Source: Silene conica
Lineage: Eukaryota > Streptophyta > Magnoliopsida > Caryophyllales > Caryophyllaceae
Assembly (NCBI GenBank): GCA_029255685.2
Contig: CM055314.2
Coordinates: 44,660,772 to 44,724,771, forward strand
Direction of reading: 5' to 3'
Length of the DNA stretch: 64,000 bases
Shown here: one piece after another, positions 24,040 to 34,263 of the stretch
Position numbering within the stretch: position 1 is the stretch's first letter
Layout of the letters: each line of letters opens with the position of its first letter
The notes under the pieces: generated by a model
The model's database searches: none
What the model saw: only the letters and a program-made list of their open reading frames with translations
What the model was told of the DNA's origin: nothing
Translations under genes and position numbers: made by a program

Positions 24040-24391
24040 CATTTTTTTGGTGGAGCAAAACCTCTTAAAGCTACACGTTTATACCTTTTCATGCCACTTT
24101 TCCTATCGGTTAAAAGATGCTTCTCTATTTCCAATATGTCTTTCCTGAAATTTACCATTCTTCAAAAAGAGACGCTCTTGAGTCATTGGCATCTGACAAC
24201 AACAAAATACACATCATCTCAATCCATAAAGGAATCCTCTCAGTTTTCTTCTTAATTGACACCAACTCCTTGTCGTGCTTCCCTTCATATGTGAGCATGT
24301 GAAACATGGTAAAGAATCCTGATTCGTAATCGTTCATTGCTTTTGTTTTCCATTCAAAATCAACATTAACAAATTGAAATGTGTTAATGAG
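24040..24391 (-). pseudogene. ULP-like gene, last exon, distal part
   Basis: This continues the exon cut by element X. It encodes FVNVDFEWKTKAMNDYESG, then FFTMFHMLTYEG and a basic tail ending in FAPPKK. The expected D-C-G of the protease active site reads E-S-G. A small indel after SLFEEW shifts the frame for the tail. Confidence 0.7.
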
Positions 24392-25486
24392 TGATCCAAA
24401 TAAGGATAGGGTACGAACTCGTTGCTATAGTTGGGAATCGAAGAGGCAACTTGCGTTAGCCATATTATCTTTATTTATCGTATGGCTAGTATATTGTCTA
24501 ATAACGATTCAATAGATTTTACAACCTTGGCCCAACGAGGTAGAAATATGGATCGTCACATGGAAAGGTTGGGTTAAAAGGGGTGGACGAACCACCAACA
24601 CGGGATGGCTAGATGGTCACGGCGTGTGGGTCGTGAGGGCTGGCACAATTCTCGAGGTGCGTGTGGTGGCTCGGTGTTCCCAAGGGTCATCATGGACTCC
24701 AAATAGATTTTGGAGTATCTTTAACTTTTATGTTATTTTTATTAAGTTGTTATTTTAATTATTTATTAAAGTTGGTTATATAGTTTGTTAAGGTAGTTAC
24801 TAGTTAGTTACAAGGTTGTTACAAATTAGTTATTATCTTATTAGTTAGTTATCCTAGGATTAGTTATTTAGTTCTTTTAATTCCTAAGATAGGGTTTTAT
24901 TTTAATAAGGATTATATTTAATCCAGTTAGATAGGTTTGAGGACTCCCAATCCGAGTCGGATTCATGGGAGGCGTGTGACCATTGGGACGTGTGTTTGAC
25001 GGTGTGGCCTTACCTATAAATAGGGCACATGGTTCTCTTATTCAATTATTCAATCATCAAAGTTATAAAAAATTATAAGTTTTCTTTTAAGGCATACTTA
25101 AAGAACTTAAGGACTCATCGCGTGTTGATCCGAACCGTTGGTATTTGTCGCGTTTCAAATATTAACACGAATTACAAACTATAGGTCTAGGAAGTAATTC
25201 ACCATTGTTTATCCTATAGTTCTAGGGCAAACAAATATCCTTCTACCTTGGGGATTCACCTCAAGACCGTCACAACTACAATATAAACCACCACCATCGA
25301 CGGACCATTCATCACCACCATTCACGACGACCATCACCACCACCAACGTCCATCGTTCATCACCATTCATCAAGATTCAAACAAGATCGTTCAATTCTTT
25401 GCCTATTTTACTAATTCATTCAAGATTGTTCTCAAGATTTCCAAGAAACTTCCGCGGACGATTTCTTTGCTCAAGAATTCGTATCA
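24392..25486 (+). repeat. 5' LTR of element X
   Basis: About 1.1 kb with a TATA box at 25015-25021 (TATAAAT). It matches 27250-28120 plus 42041-42279, the divided 3' LTR, with only scattered differences, so the insertion is fairly recent. Confidence 0.9.
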
Positions 25487-25490
25487 TTAG

Positions 25491-25502
25491 TGGTATCAGA
25501 GC
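25491..25502 (+). promoter_or_regulatory. Primer-binding site of X (tRNA-iMet)
   Basis: An exact TGGTATCAGAGC, four bases after the 5' LTR end. Confidence 0.93.
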
Positions 25503-25537
25503 TTCGGCTCTTGATTTCTTTATCTACAAGACGATCT

Positions 25538-26839
25538 ATGAAGGGAGATAGTATGGAGGGCGTGAGATTCAAGGGAGAGGTCGAAGTTGGGGTTCCATTA
25601 CAATTACCAAGAAACCTAATGCTACGTAACCTACAAATTCAAACCAACCCAATCTCAAACGATCAAAGAAACCAAATATTCTACACCAAGTGCCAAGTAC
25701 AAGATAAGTGGTGTATCGTATTCATTGACGGAGGTAGTTGTGCAAACGTTGCTTCCGAAGAGATGGTATTCAAACTTAACCTAGGTACCACCACACACCC
25801 AAAACCCTATTTATTATATTGGTTGGATGACGGGAGTGTTATAAGAGTAACAAGGCAGGTTAGGGTAGGAATTACCATGGGATCATACCAAGACGATATT
25901 CTGTGTGATGTAATACCTATTGATGCATGTCACCTACTTCTAGGGCGTCCATGGCAGTTTGATAGGGACGTAGTACATAGAGGGAGATTCAATGAATACG
26001 TGTTGGCGGATAAGGGTAAGAACATCATACTAAAACCTATGACCCCCCAAGCCGTACTAGAGATGACCACCAAGAAACAAGAAGAGGCCAAGCGCACGGT
26101 GTTTGCGAGTGGGAAGGAGGTGGAGCGAGCCATGGAAGGGGAAAAAGGGGCGGATGCTTTAGGAGGGTTAGGAAGGGAAACGGAGCACCAATTAGTTTTA
26201 GTTCCGAGGGCTGCACTTCCTATTCAGGTCATTCATAGGAGCGCCCAAATCAAGAAGTTACATGTGGGGACTAGAGCGAGAGGTGTTAGGCTGAAACGAA
26301 GGCTATTGGGTCCGATCCATTCCAAATTCAAACGAACCAAACCATTATCAAGGAAGAGAACATACAAATCTATCTCAAAATCATACATAGATGGATCACT
26401 GTGTGGGGTAAAGAATTATGGTAAGGACTATGCTTTGGTTGCGAATGAGGACTGTATACGGAGGTTCGTAGAGCATAGGAAGTCCAAACCATTGGAATCC
26501 AAAGGGTTGATGAGGGAACGCTTAGGGGAGGAGTCGATGGTATTAGGCGTGACCAAGAAAAAGCTAGGGTTAGTGACGGTTGAACGGGCAGCAACTAGGG
26601 AAGAGCGGATCAGGAAGTTGTTGTTAGGATGTGTTTCAATCAATTCTAAACCTAAGTATGTCGGTCCAGGGCTGATCCAAACACTGTCCAACTCACTTTT
26701 AGAAGCGTCGATATATCAAGTTCTACATCAGCCTATAGGTAGGGTAATGATCAGAGTCGTGGTAGAATTAATGGGGGCTGAAGTCATCGAGAGCAACCAT
26801 GAGGAGAAAGGGGTGCCTAAATTGGCCGAGAGTATGTGA
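25538..26839 (+). CDS. Element X protease ORF with an unassigned C-terminal region
   Basis: The first ATG after the primer site is at 25538. The N-terminal gag core and zinc knuckle seen in relative Z are absent. Residues about 30-180 are a retroviral-type aspartic protease: FIDGGSCANVASEEM carries the D-G-G-S form of the active site, then [17 protein letters not shown]. The remaining ~250 residues are basic and I do not recognise them. The frame stops at TGA (26837) but reopens in phase through 27628, across the purine tract into the 3' LTR, so the TGA may be a late nonsense mutation. Confidence 0.7.
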   Translation: MKGDSMEGVRFKGEVEVGVPLQLPRNLMLRNLQIQTNPISNDQRNQIFYTKCQVQDKWCIVFIDGGSCANVASEEMVFKLNLGTTTHPKPYLLYWLDDGSVIRVTRQVRVGITMGSYQDDILCDVIPIDACHLLLGRPWQFDRDVVHRGRFNEYVLADKGKNIILKPMTPQAVLEMTTKKQEEAKRTVFASGKEVERAMEGEKGADALGGLGRETEHQLVLVPRAALPIQVIHRSAQIKKLHVGTRARGVRLKRRLLGPIHSKFKRTKPLSRKRTYKSISKSYIDGSLCGVKNYGKDYALVANEDCIRRFVEHRKSKPLESKGLMRERLGEESMVLGVTKKKLGLVTVERAATREERIRKLLLGCVSINSKPKYVGPGLIQTLSNSLLEASIYQVLHQPIGRVMIRVVVELMGAEVIESNHEEKGVPKLAESM

Positions 26840-27249
26840 AGTGAGCGTAAGCTAGTAGTTCGACCACGGGTAGCGACAAGCTTGGACGAGATCAAAGGGT
26901 TGTTGTTTGGTGCTAGCTTGGGTCGGTCCAAATCAATGGGAACGAGGTTGCACGGTTTGGGCTTGATATGTGACAACGGCCGAGAGGTAAGGAGACCGTT
27001 GGTCGAGGGTGGTTGTCAAGTGCCAATCAAACTAGGCCTAGGTTGTTATTTGGAAGAGCAAGGTCACGAGCCTAAGGGAGAAGGAACCATGGTGGTATCG
27101 CGTGATGATGCTAGGAGGCGCGGCCACAGGAGAGTTAACTTAACGAGCCAACCTTTATTTTTTCTTACAGGAAATATGTCCCGGAATCAAAGGTTCTTGA
27201 ACACTAAACATCAAGAATTGAGGTCAATTCTCTTTAAAGCAGGAGGGGA
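26840..27249 (+). pseudogene. Element X ORF continuation up to the polypurine tract
   Basis: In the same frame as the protease ORF, behind its TGA. It ends in GNMSRNQRFLNTKHQELRS-type sequence that is conserved in Z (GNMTQDRRLLNFNHQELRS). The frame runs through AGGAGGGGA, the polypurine tract at 27241-27249, and on into the 3' LTR. Confidence 0.55.
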
Positions 27250-28120
27250 TGATCCAAATATGGATAGGGTACGAACTCGTTGCTATAGTTGGAAATCGAA
27301 GAGGCAACTTGCGTTAGCCATATTATCTTTATTTATCGTATGGCTAGTATATTTTCTAATAACGATTCAATGGATTTTACAACCTTGTCCCAACGAGGAA
27401 GAAATAAGGATCGTCACAAGGAAAGGTTGGGTTAAAAGGGGTGGACGAACCACCAACACGGGATGGCTAGATGGTCACGGTGTGTGGGTCGTGAGGGCTG
27501 GCAAAATTCTCGAGGTGCGTGTGGTGGCTCGGTGTTTCCAAGGGTCATCATGGACTCCAAATAGATTTTGGAGTATCTTTAACTTTTATGTTATTTTTAT
27601 TAAGTTGTTATTTTTATTAGTTTATTAAAGTTGGTTATTTAGTTTGTTAAGGTAGTTACTAGTTTGTTACAAGGTTGTTACAAATTAGTTATTATCTTAT
27701 TTGTTAGTTATCCTAGGATTAATATGATTAGTTATTTAATTCTTTTAATTCCTAAGATAGGGTTTTATTTTAATAAGGATTATATTTAATCCAGTTAGAT
27801 AGGTTTGAGGACTCCCAATCCGAGTCGGATTCATGGGAGGCGTGTGACCATTGGGACGTGTGTTTGACCGTGTGGCCTTACCTATAAATAGGGCACATGG
27901 TTCTCTTATACAATTATTCAATCATCAAAGTTATAAAAATTTATAAGTTTTCTTTTAAGGCATACTTAAAGAACTTAAGGACTCATCGCGTGTTGATTCG
28001 AACCGTTGATATTTGTCGCATTTCAAATATTAATACGAATTACAAAGTATAGGTCTAGGGAGTAATTCACCATTGTTTATCCTATAGGTCTAGGGCAAAC
28101 AAATATCCTTCTACCTTGGG
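27250..28120 (+). repeat. 3' LTR of X, first part
   Basis: Homologous to the 5' LTR, with a TATA box at 27883-27890. It is cut by Y; the target word TTGGG at 28116-28120 recurs at 42041-42045. Confidence 0.92.
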
Positions 28121-29181
28121 TGATGCGTATTTGGGGTGATAATCAATTAAGACGATCAACAAAAATACGTATGTTGCAGCGGAAATAATATACTTGTGAA
28201 ATAATACGATTTGGAACAAATAACGAAAGAAAAATAACAAAGAATGATGAATGATGAACGAATGGATGATCGGTGATGGTGACGTGGCTGGTGACGTGGA
28301 CGGTGGTCACGTTGGTGGTCACGGTGGTCGTTGGTGATGATCTTGGACGGTGGTGATGTTCTTGATGGAAGATCGTTGATGACGTAGTGAGGCACAACAC
28401 CCAATACTTGAAAGATTTATGAGACGATGTAATGAATGAATTTATGTATTTCGAATGATAGGATAATTGATGAAGCTCACACAGATACTCTCTCAATTAT
28501 TTTGAAGCTCACACAGATACTTCTGGTTAAAGCTCACACAGATACTTTAGGGTTTTGTAAGTAAAACTTAACAAAAAGGTTTTTATTTTTATAACTTGAA
28601 TGCATTAAAACAATAACTAAGGATGCCTATTTATAGTAAGGTCATCCGTCACAAACCCGACTAAAATTAGGAATCAACCAAGAAGCTACACGCTTCCCAA
28701 TGTCACGGCCAAAACCGTGTAACCCTCTTCACATTAGGGTTCCCTCATTCTATCTTATGGATTAATATAATCCTTATTTAAATCTAAAAGATAAAATAAT
28801 AAAAGAAAAGATTAAGTTGTAACAAACTCCCTAACAACATAATAACTAACTAATAACAAACTATAACTAATTTTTGTAACTAACTTGTAACAACCTAACA
28901 ACCTTGTTGTAACAAACTAATAACAAACTTTAGTAAATAGTAAAATAAAATAAGATAATTAAAAACACAAACCCTAGCACAAATAGAAACCCTAGACGTG
29001 TGGTCTCACACGTGGATTCGTGGCACACGTCCCAAGGGACCTTCCCGGAACCTTCTTTTGTTCTTTCAATACGTCTTCCCAAGCTAACTTAAAAATCCGT
29101 ATTGAGCCCAATTCAAACTTTTTCAATTCTCTTTTGGGTCGTGGGTCACGACTTCGAACTCGTGCTAATGCTCTCGCATCA
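28121..29181 (-). repeat. 3' LTR of Y
   Basis: About 1.06 kb. On the minus strand a TATA box (CTATAAATAGG) lies at 28627-28637. Its homologues are the split 5' LTR (38178-38449 and 41921-42040), the solo LTR at 45580 and the LTR at 61450. The first ~190 bases on the minus strand continue the open frame of the Y polyprotein. Confidence 0.9.
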
Positions 29182-29712
29182 TACTCTCTCGATTTTTGAG
29201 AATTTGACCTCAAATTAAGATCGAGTACGTCTTGAGTAGACTTAGCCATGCTTGCCCTTGTCTTGACTAGAACATGGTTCTCTTTATTCACCAAACCCGC
29301 AAACCTAAGGTTCTTGTGATCCTTGAAACCCTCGCCCATGGTCTTGGTTCCCCCTTGACCTCCTTTCTCCACCAAGCTCAAGGCCCTAGTCAACCCGTGA
29401 TCTCCTAGCTCTGTTCCTTCGTGGCTCCCAACACCTACCACGCACACATCCTCCGACTCCTCTCTACTCGACAACCTTTCACACCCTCCATCTCCTCCAT
29501 GAATCTCTCCCAAACAAACACCATGCTCCGACCCTTCGCCCCCTTCGCTTGGTGCTCCCTCTCCTAACTCCATGAACAAGCTCTTCTTTGAATTAGGTGG
29601 CTTAGGTTTTATTCTTGATAACGGTTGGAGATGATAAGTGGAACCTCCTTTAGTAACGCTGTGCACATTCGTCCTACCATCATGTATAACGTTCCTATCA
29701 TATTGCCATGGC
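28992..29712 (-). CDS. Y protease C-terminal end and tail, running into the 3' LTR
   Basis: It begins after the MITE with GRPWQYDRNVIHDGR, the end of the aspartic protease, followed by ~200 glycine/glutamate-rich, low-complexity residues I do not recognise. It passes the purine tract (CGAGAGAGTA) into the LTR and codes about 60 more residues there, including RDPRPKRELKKF and FKLAWEDVLKEQ. The LTR at 61450 keeps the same frame with RDPRPKERLKMF and FKLAWEDVLEEQ. Confidence 0.65.
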
Positions 29713-29720
29713 CTCCCAAG
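29713..29720. repeat. 8-bp target duplication CTCCCAAG, left copy
   Basis: Repeated exactly at 30212-30219. Eight bases is the hallmark of hAT elements. Confidence 0.92.
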
Positions 29721-30211
29721 TAGGGCTGTGCACCGGTCCAAAACCGGACCGGACCGGACCGGCCGGTTTGGACCGGAACCGGAATTGACAAAAATGACGG
29801 ACCGGGACCGGACCGGAATATAAAAAACTCAGACCGCAACCGGACCGGTAAAATTCCGGTCCAAGACCGGACCGGACCGGTTGGACCGGAATTTGAATAT
29901 TATAAACCGACAAAATTATGGATTGGTAAAATTATGGACCGGAATTTGAATATTATGGACCGGTTTGGACCGGTTAGACCGGTTTGGACCGGATTTTAAT
30001 ATATTTTTGAGGAAAAAAATATAAAAACATAAATTCCGGTCCAAACCGGTCCGGACCGGAAAAAACCGGTCCTGGACCGGACCGGACCGGAACCGGAATC
30101 TTAAAAAATGGTGGACCTGAGACCGGACCGGATTTTTTAATTCCGGTTCCGGTCCGATAGATTCCGGTCCGGTCCATTTTTCCGGTCCGAACCGGATTTT
30201 GCACACCCCTA
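29721..30211. mobile_element. hAT-like MITE filled with GGACCGG repeats
   Basis: The ends are TAGGGCTGTGCA and TGCACACCCCTA, inverted repeats with one mismatch, and the eight-base duplication CTCCCAAG flanks it. The 491-base body is largely GGACCGG/CCGGTCC words in both orientations and could form an extended foldback. It is non-autonomous, with no transposase. It lies in the protease region of Y at the codons for LLGRPW. Open frames across it come from the repeats. Confidence 0.92.
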
Positions 30212-30219
30212 CTCCCAAG

Positions 30220-30512
30220 TAATATATGACATGCATTCATAGGTACGATGTCACACCATAATTTATCCTCATAAGGCCCAATATTAAATGCAATTAAGGC
30301 TTGTTTTTCAACCCGTACCCCTTGGTTCCCATCCAACCATTGTAACTTGTACGGTTTCTCCCTAGCCCTAATACTTAGTTCTAAGTCCGAGACTAAGGTT
30401 TTTGATACAACATTAGTGCAAGACCCGCTATCAATAATCAAGTCGCACTTTTTCGCCTCAACCTTACAACGAGTATGGAAAACATTATCCCTTTGCTCCT
30501 CCCCTTCCGTCG
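30220..30512 (-). CDS. Y protease, active-site half
   Basis: It encodes LIIDSGSCTNVVSKTLVSDL, with an intact D-S-G active site, then KPYKLQWLDGNQGVRV and NACHILLG, where the MITE interrupts. The right edge is cut by W. The matching intact sequence is in Y' at 63650-64000. Confidence 0.75.
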
Positions 30513-30517
30513 TGGAC

Positions 30518-31348
30518 TGAAGTGAACCAAGGTGACCTACCTAATGTCTAAGCCAAGTCCAAGTTCGAACCATCCAAGGGCTGTTCTAAAGCCACTCCTT
30601 AGTCCTACCAAGTACATATCCTAAGAGGTGGGACATTTTTTATGTTATATTAAGTTATGTTATGTTAAGTAAAGAGGCATACAAAATCAGATTGTCAAGA
30701 TGCTAGGAAGGGGCACGGCTGATCACAAGCTCAAAGTCCTTATTTCCTCTTTTGGTGAGACATCTTAGAAAGCAAATGGAATCAAATGCCCAAGTAAGGA
30801 AGGTCAACAAGGCTGTTTTGTGCATTAGAAAAGGGGCTGCCATGGGACTGTTTTTCTGATTTGTGTAAGATAAAGCAAAGCAAGGTCCCTATCAAGACTG
30901 AAATGTGTAAGGGCAGCCTGTTCTTATTTGTTTTTGTGTCTAATACAGCCGTTGAAAGGCCTTGTAATCTTCTTTTTTTTCTGAAACTTTTGTGCACCAC
31001 AAGATTAACATGTATTGTAGGGTGTGGATTGGTTTGCTTGGCCTATAAAAGCATCCATTCTAACACTCACAAATCAGATTGAATTGAGAATACAAATCAG
31101 AAACTTTTCTAAGTTTTCTAAACTACATTGCTTAGTGCTTGTAGAAGTCATTTGCTTAGTGCTTTGGCTTGTTGTCTTGCTTTGCTTAGTGCTTGTAAGA
31201 TAACTAGTTCTTAGTTAGTGGCTGTGTGCTTGACTAAGTCCATATCCGATCCAAAAACATCAACAGAATCGACATTTAAAACCCTCTAAAACTTTCTGTT
31301 TTCGACTCAAAATATGACTAAGAACTAAACCTAACTAGTTTTAGTTCA
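30518..31348 (+). repeat. 5' LTR of W
   Basis: 831 bases, with TATAAAA at 31044-31050. Over the first ~500 bases it differs from the 3' LTR by only one or two bases by eye, indicating a very recent insertion. Confidence 0.93.
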
Positions 31349-31350
31349 AT

Positions 31351-31363
31351 TGGTTATCAGAGC
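31351..31363 (+). promoter_or_regulatory. Primer-binding site of W
   Basis: TGGTTATCAGAGC is the tRNA-iMet type with one extra T compared with the usual TGGTATCAGAGC. It lies two bases after the LTR. Confidence 0.85.
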
Positions 31364-31422
31364 TTAGGTTTTTCTTTGTGGGGATACATCCCTAGCTACA
31401 TTAAAAAACACAAAAAACAACC

Positions 31423-32820
31423 ATGAGTGAAGAGAGAATAGCTGGTATGGAGACTAAGTTGGAGACTCTACATGAGGAAGTTTAAGTCATGATGGAGGCC
31501 ATTAACACCATAATGGCTAACATCCCTACTCCAAGGAGAGGAGCACAACCAAACCGTGGAAGGGGCAGGGGGCGTGGCTTTGTGGGGGCTGGAAGAGTTG
31601 TTCACGAGGAGGAAGAGGAGGCCAACTCAGATTCCGAGGAGTCCACCATAGAAGCTCACCATGGAGGCCTCAACAAAGATGTCAAGGTAGAACTTCCTGA
31701 ATTTCTTGGTAATTTAAATCCCGAGGACCTCTTAGATTGGCTTAGAAGTGTTGAGAGAGTCTTTGAATTTAAAGGATATTCTGATTCTAAGGCTTTTAAA
31801 GTTGCTATCCTTAAGTTCAAAGGCTATGCCTCTCTTTGGTATGAGAACATGAAAAACCAAAGGAGAAGGGAGGGTAAAGAAACCATTAAGTCATGGACTA
31901 AATTGAAAAAGAAACTTAAGGAAAAGTTTGTACCAAGAGACTACACCCAAGACATGTTTGTTAAACTCACCACCCTTAAACAAGACCAATAACCACTTGA
32001 GACTTACCTTAGGGAGTTTGAACAACTCACTTTACAATGTGAAATGAATGAGAAACCCGAACAGAAAATTGCTAGGTTTGTTGAGGGCCTAGATTACCAC
32101 ATTGCTAGTAGAGTCAAAATGCAACAAGTATGGTCCTTTGATGAAGCCGTGAACTTGGCTATGAGAGTGGAAAAGATGGGTAAGGGTCGAACCAATGCTA
32201 CACAAAAACAGCCACAAAAACAACCTACACCTAAGCCTCCTTTTGGAACCAAAACCAATGAACCACCCACACAAAATCGAACCACCACCTTTGACAAAAA
32301 ATCAGAAACTAATACCACACAAAAACAGCCCATTCCCCTCAAAAGATGCTACCAATGTCAAGGCTATGGCCATTTTGCAAAAGATTGTGCTTCCAAAAGA
32401 GCCCTTAGCACATTTGAAGTAGTCCATTGGGGTGAAGATGAGATCCTTGTGTGTGATGATATGGAGGAAGTGTCGGAGGAAGTAGAGGATGAGGTGGTGA
32501 TGCCGGATGCGGGGCTTAGCCTAGTCACATGGAGAGTGATGCACACCCAACCACAACCCTTAGAAATGGACCAAAGACAACAAATCTTTCGTTCTAGATG
32601 CACCATCAAAGATAGGGTTTGTAATGTGATCATAGATGGAGGGAGTTGTACCAATGTGGCCTCAAGTACCCTTGTTGAAAAACTATCTTTAACCACCCAA
32701 GAACGCCCTAGTCCTTACAAATTGAGGTGGCTCAACAAAGGGGCAGAAGTTAGAGTGGATAAGTAATGTGTTGTACCCTTCTCAATTGGCAAGAACTACA
32801 ATGATGAGGTCCTTTGTGAT
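31423..32820 (+). pseudogene. gag: W gag and protease with three in-frame stops
   Basis: The ATG at 31423 opens a frame interrupted by TAA at 31483, 31990 and 32764, but otherwise continuous through the protease. The gag core has PEFLGNLNPEDLLDWLRSVE and FVPRDYTQDMF; the CCHC knuckle is CYQCQGYGHFAKDC. The protease has VIIDGGSCTNVAS and then [17 protein letters not shown]. Gag would coat element RNA, and protease would process the polyprotein. Since the LTRs are almost identical, the stops either arose very recently or the copy was mobilised by gag from another copy. Confidence 0.85.
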
Positions 32821-34263
32821 GTGTTGCCTATGGATGCTTGTCATTTGTTGCTTGGGAGGCCATGGGAGTTTGATAGAGATTCTGTCCATCATGGGAGGGA
32901 TAACACTTACTCTTTCAAGTTTGGTTCAAGGAAAGTCATACTAACACCCCTACCACCATCCATCAAAAGCACAACACCACCATCCATGCTTGAACCCTCA
33001 AGAGAAGTCCTATTGATTAATGAGGCCGAGATGTTGCAAGAGCTAAAGGGGGAGGATGATGTGTACCTCCTAGTGACCAAAACAGGCCGTGGGGAAGGAG
33101 AAGAGGGGCAGTCCATAGAGGTTCAAAACTTGCTTAAGGCATATGAAGATGTGTTCCCTAGTGAGCTTCCTAGTGGCCTACCTTCATATAGAGGCATTGA
33201 ACACCAAATTGATCTTATTCCGGGAGCCACATTACCAAACAAGGCAGCCTATAGGAGTGACCCAAAAGCCACACAAGAGCTACAACAACAAATTAGTGAA
33301 CTCATAAGCAAGGGTTTCGTGAGAGAGTCCCTTAGTCCTTGTGCGGTTCCGGCCTTGCTTGTGCCAAAGAAAGATGGTTCATGGAGGATGTGTACGGATA
33401 GTAGGGCCATCAACAACATCACCACCAAGTATAGGTTCCCTATACCTAGGCTTGATGACATTTTGGATGAGCTAAGTGGAGCTAAGTTGTTCTCTAAGGT
33501 TGATCTAAGGCAAGGGTACCACCAAGTGAGGATCAAGGAGGGTGACGAGTGGAAAACAGCCTTCAAGACTAAGCATGGGTTGTATGAGTGGCTTGTGATG
33601 CCATTTGGTCTTTCTAATGCACCTAGCACCTTCATGAGGCTCATGACCGAGGTGCTTAGGCCACACTTGGGGAAGTTTGTAGTTGTGTACTTTGATGACA
33701 TACTCATCTATAGTCCATCCGAGGAGGAACACCTTAAGCACCTCCAAATCTTGTTTGAAACACTTAGGGGGCACAAGTTGTATGGGAAGCTAGAGAAGTG
33801 CTCTTTTATGCAAAGGGAAGTTCAATTCTTGGGGTTCATCATTTCTGACCGTGGCATTTTGGTTGATCAAGAGAAGATAAAAGCCATTGAGTCTTGGCCT
33901 ATACCTAAGAACATAACGGAGGTGAGGAGTTTCCATGGCTTAGCATCCTTCTGTAGGAGGTTCATCAAAGATTTTAGCACCATCATGGCTCCCATAACCG
34001 AGTGTATGAAGAAGGGGGAGTTCAAATGGACACCAAGGGCAGAAACTTCTTTCAATGATGTCAAGAACAAGCTATGTGAGTCTCCTATTCTTTCCTTACC
34101 CAATTTCGAAAAGTTGTTTGAGGTTGAGTGTGATGCAAGTGGTGTTGGCATTGGGGCTGTCCTAGTACAAGAACAGAAGCCCATAGCATACTTTAGTGAG
34201 AAGTTGAGTGGTGCTAAGCTCAATTATTCAACCTATGACAAAAGAGTTTTATGCCATCATTAG
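32821..34263 (+). pseudogene. pol: W reverse transcriptase and start of RNase H
   Basis: It continues gag-pro in the same frame. RT has [34 protein letters not shown] and the catalytic YFDD (33688-33699), then [10 protein letters not shown]. RNase H begins with [15 protein letters not shown]. Reading breaks at about 34241, where one extra A in a four-A run shifts the frame to a stop; the rest of RNase H continues one frame over. Confidence 0.88.

Noticed and set aside
24392..28120. X as a degraded full gypsy element whose RT and integrase were lost by random decay
   Set aside because: The distance from protease to the purine tract is filled by an open frame that partly matches Z, so the short form is shared by the family.
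29609..30236. Proline/glycine-rich open frames across the MITE
   Set aside because: Caused by GGACCGG words lacking stop codons; the real coding sequence is the interrupted Y protease.
30782..31082. Small open frames in the W LTRs (three similar copies)
   Set aside because: They repeat only because the LTR and its duplicated unit repeat; no similarity to proteins and not under visible constraint.
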